From assembly GCF_004122145.1 (NCBI RefSeq), contig NZ_SBKQ01000018.1, positions 1 through 50,747 of the forward strand: a stretch of 50,747 nt of DNA, in the 5' to 3' direction. The position numbers were made by a program, and so were the translations under genes. The notes beneath the pieces are model-generated. The model saw only the letters and a list, made by a program, of their open reading frames with translations. It was not told the origin of the DNA and did not search any database. Shown piece by piece: positions 16,578-24,962 of the stretch (its first letter is position 1; each line of letters begins with the position of its first letter). Source of the stretch: Flavobacterium piscinae (GTDB taxonomy: Bacteria; Bacteroidota; Bacteroidia; Flavobacteriales; Flavobacteriaceae).

Positions 16578-17045
16578 TTATCCTTTATATTCTCCAAAAA
16601 GTTCAATTAATTTTTTCTGACGATAATCAAAGATTTCCTTCAATTTAGGTTTTACCAAAATAGGATGCACCATTTGACCTAAGATTCCCAATGGGATTTT
16701 ATAATCTACAATGTCTTCCATTTCCACACCACCCGGAATCTCTTTTAAAAAGTGTTTGTGATGCCACAAAGCATAAGGCCCGAATCGTTGTTCATCTACA
16801 AAATATTTTCTGTCTACTACATGTGTAATTTCGGTGACCCATTTGGTTGGTATGCCTAAAACCGGTGTTACGATATACTGTATTAATTGTCCAGGATACA
16901 TTTCGCGGTCAGCACCGGATAAAATATTAAAACCCATGTAATCGGGTGTAATTGTTTTTAGATTTTTTGGATCTGATAAAAATTTCCAAGCCTCTTCTAA
17001 TGAAATTGGCAAGTTTTGTTTAGTGTGTAAAGTGTATATTTTCAT
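16578..17045 (-). CDS. SRPBCC family protein
   Basis: 155 residues with the helix-grip START/SRPBCC pattern: LPISLEEAWKFLSDPKNLKTITPDYM near the N-terminus, and a C-terminal helix (VKPKLKEIFDYRQKKLIELF). It is a soluble protein with a hydrophobic ligand cavity and no catalytic residues that can be named. It is the first gene of the photolyase cluster, with a -7-like box and a palindrome upstream. Genes of this type are often found with photolyases and SDRs. A role in binding or handling a pigment or lipid is a guess. Confidence 0.88.
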   Translation of the reverse strand: MKIYTLHTKQNLPISLEEAWKFLSDPKNLKTITPDYMGFNILSGADREMYPGQLIQYIVTPVLGIPTKWVTEITHVVDRKYFVDEQRFGPYALWHHKHFLKEIPGGVEMEDIVDYKIPLGILGQMVHPILVKPKLKEIFDYRQKKLIELFGEYKG

Positions 17046-17054
17046 TTTTTTTGG

Positions 17055-17062
17055 TAAAGATA
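17055..17062 (-). promoter_or_regulatory. Candidate -7 box of the photolyase cluster
   Basis: TATCTTTA on the minus strand matches TAnnTTTG at 7 of 8 positions, 9 bp before the SRPBCC ATG. It would give a very short leader. Confidence 0.4.
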
Positions 17063-17078
17063 TAAAAATGTTTAATCA

Positions 17079-17100
17079 TTTGTTTAAAAAGCTAAACAAA
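17079..17100. promoter_or_regulatory. Palindromic operator candidate TTTGTTTA-N6-TAAACAAA
   Basis: Perfect 8-bp arms with a 6-bp spacer sit 16 bp upstream of the candidate -7 box of the photolyase cluster, roughly over its -33 region. An extra TGTTTAA half-site lies at 17069-17075, 12 bp from the start of the TGTTTAA inside the palindrome. The size and place suit a dimeric activator or repressor, such as a MerR/CarH-type light regulator, but no such gene is in the window. Confidence 0.5.
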
Positions 17101-17149
17101 ATAAAATGTATTTATATTTTTTTTAACAGTCAGTACCGTTTGTAAACAG

Positions 17150-17157
17150 TAAATTTG
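17150..17157 (+). promoter_or_regulatory. -7 box of the DUF2911 gene
   Basis: TAAATTTG fits TAnnTTTG. Transcription would start near 17164, giving a leader of about 19 nt to the ATG at 17183 but only about 7 nt to the ATG at 17171. Confidence 0.55.
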
Positions 17158-17182
17158 AAACATAAACAAAATGTATTTAACT

Positions 17183-18031
17183 ATGAAAAAATTATTTGTA
17201 AGTGCTTTTTTAACAATAGCTTTGATGAGTACTCATGCTCAAGTAAAAACACCAGCTGCCAGTCCAAGAGCTAATTTTGAGCAAATGGTTGGATTAACGG
17301 AAATAGAAATCGATTATAGCCGTCCGAGTGCAAAAGGAAGAACCATTTTTGGCGATTTAGTTCCATTTGGAAAAATGTGGCGAACCGGAGCTAACCAAAA
17401 CTCCATGATTACTTTTGGGGATGATGTAACGGTGGATGGTAAAACAATCAAAAAAGGAAAATATGCTTTATTTGTTACTCCAAAAGCTGATAATTGGGAA
17501 GTTATCTTTTACACCGATACTGAAAATTGGGGTACTCCAGAAAAATTTGATGAGTCAAAAGTAGCCACACGTGTAAATGTAAAGCCGGAAACTTTAAATC
17601 GTCATGTGGAAACATTCACCATTTCATTAAATAATGTAGATAATGATTTTGCTCATTTAGAATTTGCATGGGAAAAAACGGTTGCAGCAGTAAAAATTGA
17701 AGTGCCAACTAAAAAGTTAGCCATGGCTAATATAGATAAAGTTTTGGCCGGTCCATCTGCGGGGGATTACTTTTCTTCTGCACAATACTATTACCAATCA
17801 AATGGTGATATAGCAAAAGCATTGGAATATGTGAACAAAGCAACTGAAATGACATCAGAAAAAGGAACTCCATTTTGGTATAACCGATTAAAATCTTTGA
17901 TTCAAGCGAAAGCCGGAGATAAAAAAGGAGCTATTGAAACAGCAAAAGTTTCGTTAGAAGCCGCTGAAAAAGCCGGTAATGCAGATTATATAAAAATGAA
18001 TAAAGACAGCATTGCGGAATGGAGTAAATAA
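17183..18031 (+). CDS. DUF2911 domain-containing exported protein
   Basis: 282 residues from the ATG at 17183. A start at 17171 would add MYLT in front of a clean signal peptide (MKKLFVSAFLTIALMSTHAQ) and leave little room after the -7 box, so the later start is chosen. The DUF2911 domain covers about 25-180, with ASPRANFEQMVG, IDYSRPSAKGRTIFGDLVPF and WRTGANQNSMITF. The C-terminal 100 residues are helical and TPR-like (ALEYVNKATEM, KKGAIETAKVSLEAAEKAG). The family is frequent in Bacteroidota envelopes and has no known function. Followed by a strong terminator. Confidence 0.88.
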   Translation: MKKLFVSAFLTIALMSTHAQVKTPAASPRANFEQMVGLTEIEIDYSRPSAKGRTIFGDLVPFGKMWRTGANQNSMITFGDDVTVDGKTIKKGKYALFVTPKADNWEVIFYTDTENWGTPEKFDESKVATRVNVKPETLNRHVETFTISLNNVDNDFAHLEFAWEKTVAAVKIEVPTKKLAMANIDKVLAGPSAGDYFSSAQYYYQSNGDIAKALEYVNKATEMTSEKGTPFWYNRLKSLIQAKAGDKKGAIETAKVSLEAAEKAGNADYIKMNKDSIAEWSK

Positions 18032-18054
18032 TAAGCTCACGTTAACTAAAATTG

Positions 18055-18086
18055 AAAATCCTATCCTTGAAAGGGATAGGATTTTT
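18055..18086 (+). terminator. Terminator between DUF2911 and TonB-receptor genes
   Basis: AAATCCTATCC (18056-18066) pairs with GGATAGGATTT (18074-18084) around a 7-base loop, followed by T residues. With A-rich and T-rich flanks on both sides it can serve the two convergent genes. Confidence 0.85.
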
Positions 18087-18101
18087 AATTTCTATTTATG
18101 A

Positions 18102-20513
18102 TTAAAAAGCTGTTCGAACCGCTAATATGAAGTTTCGTCCCGGAGCAGTAATTCCGGAAGAATAGGGTCGATAGCGTTGATCCGTGATATTTTCTATACC
18201 ACTGGAGAACGACCAAGTTTCATTCAATTTGAAGACCGATTTAACATTTAATGTATACCAACTCGGCACATACGGATTTCCATTCGCATCAGAGGCATAT
18301 AAATAGTCTTTTTCAACTTCTGAAGGAGCTAAATCTTCGGCTTTTACTTGTGAATTGTAAACCAAAAACAAATCCGTAGTCCATTTATTCAATTTTAAAA
18401 TCAAACGAGTATCGCCAAAAAATGGAGCAGCATGGCGAAGTGGTGCAGTATCTCCATTGTCTAATTCTTCTTCGCCTTTAGTCCAATTAGCATTGGTTTT
18501 CCAATGTAAATAGGGTAGAAGTTCTACATTCAAACCTGCTTGAATTCCATACACATTTGCTTTTGCTGCATTTTGAATGGCTTGGATGTTGCTTACTTCC
18601 CCTTGAAATTCAATAGTACTTTCACCATTTAAGGTATAATTTCTTCGTACTAACGCATCAATTACGTGTGTGTAAAATCCGGTTACATCAAACGAAATTG
18701 ATTTACCTATTTTTTGTTGGATTCCAACTTCGGTATTGTAAGCATATTCAAATTCTAAATTAGGATTGGGAACCACTAAATTTCCGGGTGTGCTTTCATA
18801 AATTTTTCCGACATCATCCACATTAGGTGAGCGAAAGGCTGTTCCGGCATTATAAAATAAGGCTGTATTTTTGGCTGCTAAATAAGTGAAACCCAAACTT
18901 CCGGTAAATGCACTTGTGTTGATGTTTGTTTTGTCAAATGGATAATTTACAAAGGTTTTATCAAAAGTAGCATCCAACCAAATTTGATTAAAACGTATTC
19001 CGGATTGAAATGTAAATTTTTCAGATAATTTATTTTCATATTGTAAATATGCCGCCAACGATTGCCATCTTGCACCATCCGGATAACGAGAAGGTGCATT
19101 ACTTTGTTCTTGCGTTTCAATATTTCTTTGAAAACCGGTTGAATTTACATTATTTAATATGTACTCTACACCATATGAGATTCTGTTTTTTGAACCAAAT
19201 TTTTTAATAAAATCGAAATTAATCGAAAAAGCATCAACATTTTCAATAGTACTGTTTCGAGTTAAGCTATTAAAGTTTCGGTTATGGCGGCTTTCTTCAA
19301 ATTGTTGAAAACCGGCATTAAATTGTGCTTTATCAAACCATTTGTTTCCTTTGGAATACTTTATTTTTAAGTGATGCATGGTCCATTCTTGCGGTCCATA
19401 ATACCATTCTGCAAAGCGAAGATTTCCATCTCTTCGACGTAATAATTGGTCATAACGATTAATATCGGAAGTAGTTGAATAGTGGAGAGCATATTTAAAA
19501 TACCAAAACGCGTTTGGTTTATAAGCTATTTTTTGAATAAAATTGATTTGATTATAACCGGAAGCAACTTGCCTTTCGCGGTTGTCATTGGTAATGATTT
19601 CATCTACGCCATCAATAGTTTGCACATAATCCGGTCGGGTGTAAGCATCCGGGCCATGATTTCCCATACGTAAATCTTCAAAGTCACTAAAGGAAGCTGA
19701 AGTAACAAACGCCCATTTTTCAGAAGCTACATTCAAATTAAAATGAAGTGTTTTTTCATTGTTGGCAGAAGACCAGCGGCTCATGACATTACCAAAATAG
19801 TACTGGCTTTTATCACTTGAAAATTCTGGAGCTAAGGTGTAAAAATTCATCACACCTCCAATTGCGTCGCTTCCGTAAATCACAGTACCGGGACCAAGAA
19901 TTACTTCTGTATTTTGAATGGAATTGGCATCAATTGAAATCACATTTTGCACATTTCCGCTTCTGAATATGGCATTATTCATTCGGATTCCGTCAACATT
20001 AATTAACACACGATTAGTTGCAAAACCACGAATCATTGGACTACCGCCACCCAATTGGCTTTTTTGCATGAATACTTTTCCGGTGTTGGTTAGTAAATCG
20101 GCTGTCGTTTGTGGATTAGCCAAAACAATATCTTTAGGCTTAAATGTAAGAATGGAATTGGGTACACTTTTTTTAGATTCTTCCCACTTTGAAGCGGATA
20201 GAATTACCTCATTAAGTGAAGTATTATCGGGTGTAAGAAATAGTTTGAACCCCAGTTCTTTAATCTGACTGTAACTTAATGTTAAGGTTTCATAACCTAA
20301 CATTCTAATAACTATTTTTCTTGCATCCTTAAAATTTGAAAGGTCTACAACTCCCATTTTATTTGTAATTGCAGATGTTTTCGGGTGATTGGAATTAAAT
20401 GTTACTGACTCAAGATTTTCTCCGGTAGAGCTGTCTTTAACCGTTACTTCTTGAGCAAATAATCCGAATGAAAAGAATTGGATTAAAAGAAACCCAAGTA
20501 ATTTTTTGTACAT
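18102..20513 (-). CDS. TonB-dependent receptor
   Basis: 803 residues. It has a signal peptide (ending LFAQ), an N-terminal carboxypeptidase-regulatory-like domain (about 22-100), a plug domain (about 115-235, with QLGGGSPMIRGFATNRVLI and GPGTVIYGSDAIGGVMNF) and a 22-strand-type barrel ending in Phe. The tail ENITDQRYRPYSSGITAPGR recalls the hemoglobin/transferrin/vitamin B12 class of receptors. It is an outer-membrane gate for active uptake using the TonB-ExbBD system. It starts 6 bp after the stop of the sodium:solute symporter gene and is the last gene of that operon. No SusD partner is present, so the ligand is more likely small (metal chelate, cofactor) than a polysaccharide. Confidence 0.93.
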   Translation of the reverse strand: MYKKLLGFLLIQFFSFGLFAQEVTVKDSSTGENLESVTFNSNHPKTSAITNKMGVVDLSNFKDARKIVIRMLGYETLTLSYSQIKELGFKLFLTPDNTSLNEVILSASKWEESKKSVPNSILTFKPKDIVLANPQTTADLLTNTGKVFMQKSQLGGGSPMIRGFATNRVLINVDGIRMNNAIFRSGNVQNVISIDANSIQNTEVILGPGTVIYGSDAIGGVMNFYTLAPEFSSDKSQYYFGNVMSRWSSANNEKTLHFNLNVASEKWAFVTSASFSDFEDLRMGNHGPDAYTRPDYVQTIDGVDEIITNDNRERQVASGYNQINFIQKIAYKPNAFWYFKYALHYSTTSDINRYDQLLRRRDGNLRFAEWYYGPQEWTMHHLKIKYSKGNKWFDKAQFNAGFQQFEESRHNRNFNSLTRNSTIENVDAFSINFDFIKKFGSKNRISYGVEYILNNVNSTGFQRNIETQEQSNAPSRYPDGARWQSLAAYLQYENKLSEKFTFQSGIRFNQIWLDATFDKTFVNYPFDKTNINTSAFTGSLGFTYLAAKNTALFYNAGTAFRSPNVDDVGKIYESTPGNLVVPNPNLEFEYAYNTEVGIQQKIGKSISFDVTGFYTHVIDALVRRNYTLNGESTIEFQGEVSNIQAIQNAAKANVYGIQAGLNVELLPYLHWKTNANWTKGEEELDNGDTAPLRHAAPFFGDTRLILKLNKWTTDLFLVYNSQVKAEDLAPSEVEKDYLYASDANGNPYVPSWYTLNVKSVFKLNETWSFSSGIENITDQRYRPYSSGITAPGRNFILAVRTAF

Positions 20514-20519
20514 ATTACT

Positions 20520-22226
20520 TTAGTTAATTTTTGGTTTTGAAAAAACCTGAATAAAAATTGACAAACCTATAGTAAGTAATGCTCCAAATGCATTAAGCCA
20601 TAAATAGCCCAGTATTTCTTTACCGGAAGGATAAATATGAATACAAAAGTAATAAATCACAAAAATGACTAACTGACTAATTACCCCTCCATAAAAAATG
20701 GCATTTCCTTTGATAAATTTGAGAAAGAAGGCTACAAGAAATATGCCAAGAATGGTACCATAAAACACAGATCCAATAATATTTACTAATTGGATAAGGT
20801 TTTCCACCAAAGTTCCAAAACAGGCGAATAGAATGGCAATTATTCCCCAAAGTAAAGTAAAAACCTTAGAAGCTATTACAAAATGTTTATCTGATTTTTC
20901 ACTTTTGATATTTCGCTTGTAGATGTCAATTACAGTTGTGGAGGATAATGCATTTAATTCTGAAGCGGTGGAAGACATGGCGGCCGAAAGAATAACGGCC
21001 AATAACAAACCTACCAGTCCGGTTGGTAAGTAATTGAGAATAAAATGAATGAATACGTAATCTTTGTCATTTGATTCTTGATTGAGATTTTTAATGATGA
21101 CTTTTGCTTCTTCTTTTAAAAGTTTTTCCTTTTCGTATAATCCAATCATCCTTTTTCTTAATGCAGCATTGTCCACATCAATATTCAATTGCTTTGCATA
21201 AGTGAGTGTGATGATTTTCTTTTCTTCGTGGATTTCTTCCAATTCCTTTTGTAATGCCTTGTATTCTTCGGCATGAATTGATTTTTCAACAGCAATTTGG
21301 CTGGTTGGATTAAAATTCAACGGAACCTTGTTAAATTGAAAAAACACAAAAACCATGACGCCGGTTAACAATATAAAAAATTGCATTGGTACTTTCAAAA
21401 AGCCATTGAAAATTAGTCCGAGTTGACTCTCACGCACCGATTTTCCGGAAAGATAGCGTTGCACTTGGGATTGATCGGTTCCAAAATAAGAGAGAGCCAA
21501 GAATAATCCGCCGGTGATTCCGCTCCAAAATGTATAACGACTATTCGGATTAACGGAAAAATCCAAAATATTCATTTTGTCATTCACTCCGGCAATTTGA
21601 AGTGCATTGCTAAACGAAACCTCTTCAGGTAGATAGCTCAAAATCAAGTAAAAGGCAATGAACATTCCCAACATGATGATAAACATTTGTTGTTTTTGGG
21701 TTACGTTTACTGCTTTTGTACCTCCGGAAACAGTGTAAATAATTACTAAAACGCCAATGATAAAGTTCAGCCAATTCAGGTTCCAACCCAAAATGGAAGA
21801 TAAAATAATAGCCGGAGCATAAATTGTTATTCCTGCCGCCAAACCTCTTTGAATGAGAAAAAGAATCGCGGCTAAACTTCGTGTTTTTAAGTCAAATCTT
21901 TTTTCTAAAAACTCATACGCCGTATAAACATTTAGTTTATGATAAATTGGAATAAAAAAGATACAGATGATTACCATGGCAATGGGCAATCCAAAATAGA
22001 ATTGCACAAATCCCATTCCGTCATGAAAAGCTTGGCCGGGTGTAGAAAGAAAGGTAATAGCACTGGCTTGTGTGGCCATAACGGATATACCAATTGTCCA
22101 CCATTTGGCTTCGTTATTGCCTAATATATACTCTTTTACATTTTCACTGCCTTTTGTTTTCCATGCACCATATACTACTATAAAAAGTAGTGTAAAAATG
22201 AGTATTAACCAATCAAGTGTTTGCAT
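20520..22226 (-). CDS. Sodium:solute symporter (SSS family) with charged helical insertion
   Basis: 568 residues with about 13-14 membrane helices. SSS features include ATQASAITFLSTPGQAF near residues 51-67, SGGTKAVNVTQKQQMFII (166-184) and SAAMSSTASELNALSSTTVI (414-433), which carries the Na+-site serines. The substrate is a small solute moved with Na+ across the inner membrane. An unusual stretch at about 313-387 (EEYKALQKELEEIHEEKK to KEKLLKEEAKVIIKNL) is highly charged and helical, as if a coiled-coil hairpin were inserted between two membrane helices. The gene starts 3 bp after a 35-aa membrane ORF and precedes the TonB receptor by 6 bp. Confidence 0.92.
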   Translation of the reverse strand: MQTLDWLILIFTLLFIVVYGAWKTKGSENVKEYILGNNEAKWWTIGISVMATQASAITFLSTPGQAFHDGMGFVQFYFGLPIAMVIICIFFIPIYHKLNVYTAYEFLEKRFDLKTRSLAAILFLIQRGLAAGITIYAPAIILSSILGWNLNWLNFIIGVLVIIYTVSGGTKAVNVTQKQQMFIIMLGMFIAFYLILSYLPEEVSFSNALQIAGVNDKMNILDFSVNPNSRYTFWSGITGGLFLALSYFGTDQSQVQRYLSGKSVRESQLGLIFNGFLKVPMQFFILLTGVMVFVFFQFNKVPLNFNPTSQIAVEKSIHAEEYKALQKELEEIHEEKKIITLTYAKQLNIDVDNAALRKRMIGLYEKEKLLKEEAKVIIKNLNQESNDKDYVFIHFILNYLPTGLVGLLLAVILSAAMSSTASELNALSSTTVIDIYKRNIKSEKSDKHFVIASKVFTLLWGIIAILFACFGTLVENLIQLVNIIGSVFYGTILGIFLVAFFLKFIKGNAIFYGGVISQLVIFVIYYFCIHIYPSGKEILGYLWLNAFGALLTIGLSIFIQVFSKPKIN

Positions 22227-22229
22227 GGA

Positions 22230-22337
22230 TTAAGAAAAATAGGTTTTAATAAAATAAAACAAAAGGATATAGAAAGCATTGGCAACCAACACCCAAATGT
22301 AAATGCTTTTTATAGCTATTTTTTTATCTTCTTTCAT
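22230..22337 (-). CDS. 35-aa single-pass membrane protein, possible symporter partner
   Basis: ATG at 22337, stop TAA at 22232-22230. The product starts MKEDKKIAIKSIYIWV, continues with a hydrophobic stretch of about 19 residues and ends FIKTYFS. A charged, Lys-rich N-terminus followed by one membrane helix suggests N-in topology. It sits with 3-bp gaps between the PIG-L stop (22341) and the symporter ATG (22226), exactly filling the space, which argues that it is translated. Small partner subunits are known for some SSS symporters, but this one is not recognised as any named family. Confidence 0.65.
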   Translation of the reverse strand: MKEDKKIAIKSIYIWVLVANAFYILLFYFIKTYFS

Positions 22338-22340
22338 GTA

Positions 22341-24848
22341 CTAATTTGTTTTTGTTCCGATTGAAATCAGGTTTGCAAATAACCGGTAGGCACCTGCAAC
22401 TCCTGCAGGAAGTTCTCTAAAGAAGCTTAATCCTGTATATATGTAATGTCCTTTACCGTATTGAGCTACCAATAATCCTCCATTTTTTGGTTTTTCGTCT
22501 TTGTCGTTAGATGATAATATAGGTGTAAAGGTTGCGTCCCATTCATTCGGATAATACAAGCCTTGTTCTTGCACCCAACCTTTAAAATCATTGGAGGTTA
22601 TTTTATTTGGAAAATTTAGTATTTTATGATTTGGTGCTAAGAATCGCACTTCAGCATCTTCTTCTGTTACCCTATCTCTGGAAATTTTTAATGATAAAGG
22701 AGCTAGTTCTTTCACTTTCATTTTTCCGGTAGTGTTGTATTGCACTATCATTGTATTGCCGTTTTTGACAAAATCAAATAAAATTTGTTGTTTAAAAGCT
22801 AATTCATCCACTGTATTGTAAGCTCTAATACCCAAAATTACGACTTGAAAGGTTGCCAAATTTTCGGATGTAATTTCCTCCGGGTTAATGACACTCACTT
22901 CATATCCCATTTGCGTCAAATAAAGGGGTATTTCATCACCGGCACCCATGATATAGGCGATTTTTTCATTTGTCGTAACGATGTCTAATTTATTGAATTT
23001 AGCTTCAGAATTGACTAAAACTTGTTGTTGGGCAATGTGCTCATATTGAATAGTAATTTGTTCTTTGTCTAATTTTTCATCCTCAACAACCACATAGCTA
23101 GAAGCAGTAATCTCACTTGAATTTTTTGGAGGCGTTACTTCAAAATACACAGTCTTTTCACCCCCTTTTTTATTAATTTGAAAAGGAATGGATTCCGGCG
23201 AAACTTTCCACCCCTCGGCAGTTACGAGGAACGCATTTCCAATAATATTATCTTTTCCGGCTTTGATTTTTACACCAACTGTTTTGCTTTTATCCGAATT
23301 AAAAATTTTAACTTTGTCTAAAATCGATGAAGTAGCAACAGGTACAACATCAAAAGGTTTGTATACTTCACCTTTCACTTCATCATTGTATTTGTAGATT
23401 ACTTCTCTTTCGAAAGGAATGACAACACCATTTATTTCCACCATAAAAGTAACCGAAATGGTTCGGATTATGTCAGGAATTCCAACGTTTTCCTGATTAG
23501 ATACGGCATACATTCCAACAGTCCCTTGCTCTTTTAACCAATAGGGAGCTGTATAAGCTTGGTTTTTATCAAGCAATAATTCCAACTCAACAAAATGGGG
23601 TTGATTATTTTCTAAAGGTGTGGAGGAAAAGGTTGCTTGGGATATTGGTTTGGAATTAATTCCATTCAAAACCATTCTTTGAGCACTGCGGTTGATGGCC
23701 TCCAATTTTACTTTTAGTGTGCTTCCGGGGGTTGAACTTTGTGATTCTGCTACGGCTTCTAAAAATAAACCGGCACAACCTGCAATGATTTTTTTTATTT
23801 CCTCCGTTTTGATTTTTTTCCAATGTTCATTCTCTAATTTTTGAATCAATGAATAAGCTTCTAGTAATGTTGGAATACTTGCAGAAGGGTTTTTAAAATC
23901 AAAATTCTTCTCAATTTGTGTAATTAAACTTCCAATTGGAGCACCGCCTTTTACGCGATTCCATGAAGTATCAATGCCTTCAAAAATATTTTGTTTGTCT
24001 TTGGCTGATTCACCTTTAATCAATTCTAAATATTCAATTTCATCGCCTCTTGAACCCGTGCTGCCAAATCCTTGTGATTGATGACGACTTCTGCTCAACG
24101 CAGCAATTTCCTGATTTGACTTTCCAATAGACGGATAATAAACACCCATGTCAAAATTATTCAATTTACTTTTGTCCGCCTTGTCAAATTTATCTTTTCC
24201 GCCGTAAAACCACCACGAAGTATTAAAAAATAATCGTTTAGGTTGCCAAAGGGATGTATATCTTAATTGTTCTGGATAAAAAGAAGAATCATTTACTTTA
24301 TCAAATAATTCAATGGAAAGCATGGCCGAAGAGGTGTGATGACCGTGAGTGGTGCCCGGTGAACGATGGTCAAATCGATTGATAATGACATCCGGTTTAA
24401 ATTTGCGAATGATGTATACCATATCCTCTAACACTTGGTTTTTATTCCAAATTTTAAGTGTTTCATCAGGGACTTTGGAAAAACCAAAATCATTGGCTCG
24501 CGTAAAAAATTGCTCTCCGCCGTCAATTTTTCTGGCTTCTATTAATTCTTGTGTTCGAATGACTCCCAACAATTCCCGTAATTCGGTTCCGATTAGATTT
24601 TGACCCCCATCCCCACGTGTAATTGACAAATAGCCGGTTCTTGCTTTGACATGATTCGCCATATAAGAAATTAACCGCGTGTTTTCATCGTCCGGATGGG
24701 CAGCAACATATAGTACAGAACCTAGGAAATTTAGTTTTTGAATTTGATGATAAATTTCAACTGAAGAAGGTTTTTGTGGCTGTTGAGCCAGTAAAGTAGA
24801 GGATAAAAGTAAAAAGTATAAAAAGGAGCAATATTTTTTTAAACCCAT
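22341..24848 (-). CDS. PIG-L family deacetylase, large exported form
   Basis: 835 residues from the ATG at 24848 (an in-frame GTG at 24857 is less likely). A signal peptide (MGLKKYCSFLYFLLLSSTLLAQ) is followed by the LmbE/PIG-L domain with the zinc motif AAHPDDE at 49-55 and the second His site THGHHTSS near 175. Middle beta domains follow, and the C-terminal 200 residues look like a ThuA/glutamine-amidotransferase-like fold (VVILGIRAYNTVDE, YGKGHYIYTGLSFFRELPAG). PIG-L enzymes remove N-acetyl groups from GlcNAc-type sugars or cleave related amides. It is the first gene of the unit that continues with the 35-aa ORF, symporter and TonB receptor. A -7 box TATATTTG lies at 24881-24874. Confidence 0.9.
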   Translation of the reverse strand: MGLKKYCSFLYFLLLSSTLLAQQPQKPSSVEIYHQIQKLNFLGSVLYVAAHPDDENTRLISYMANHVKARTGYLSITRGDGGQNLIGTELRELLGVIRTQELIEARKIDGGEQFFTRANDFGFSKVPDETLKIWNKNQVLEDMVYIIRKFKPDVIINRFDHRSPGTTHGHHTSSAMLSIELFDKVNDSSFYPEQLRYTSLWQPKRLFFNTSWWFYGGKDKFDKADKSKLNNFDMGVYYPSIGKSNQEIAALSRSRHQSQGFGSTGSRGDEIEYLELIKGESAKDKQNIFEGIDTSWNRVKGGAPIGSLITQIEKNFDFKNPSASIPTLLEAYSLIQKLENEHWKKIKTEEIKKIIAGCAGLFLEAVAESQSSTPGSTLKVKLEAINRSAQRMVLNGINSKPISQATFSSTPLENNQPHFVELELLLDKNQAYTAPYWLKEQGTVGMYAVSNQENVGIPDIIRTISVTFMVEINGVVIPFEREVIYKYNDEVKGEVYKPFDVVPVATSSILDKVKIFNSDKSKTVGVKIKAGKDNIIGNAFLVTAEGWKVSPESIPFQINKKGGEKTVYFEVTPPKNSSEITASSYVVVEDEKLDKEQITIQYEHIAQQQVLVNSEAKFNKLDIVTTNEKIAYIMGAGDEIPLYLTQMGYEVSVINPEEITSENLATFQVVILGIRAYNTVDELAFKQQILFDFVKNGNTMIVQYNTTGKMKVKELAPLSLKISRDRVTEEDAEVRFLAPNHKILNFPNKITSNDFKGWVQEQGLYYPNEWDATFTPILSSNDKDEKPKNGGLLVAQYGKGHYIYTGLSFFRELPAGVAGAYRLFANLISIGTKTN

Positions 24849-24873
24849 TGAAAGCACAATTTTCAGTAAAAGT

Positions 24874-24881
24874 CAAATATA
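24874..24881 (-). promoter_or_regulatory. -7 box of the PIG-L/symporter/TonB-receptor operon
   Basis: TATATTTG on the minus strand is a full match to TAnnTTTG, 25 bp before the ATG at 24848. No clear -33 TTG. Confidence 0.55.
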
Positions 24882-24962
24882 GTGAATTAAATAAGTTGAT
24901 TTTTTAATTAGAATTTCTTTAACAGTTATTCCATTTAATTTGTTAAAATAACAGATAGTATT

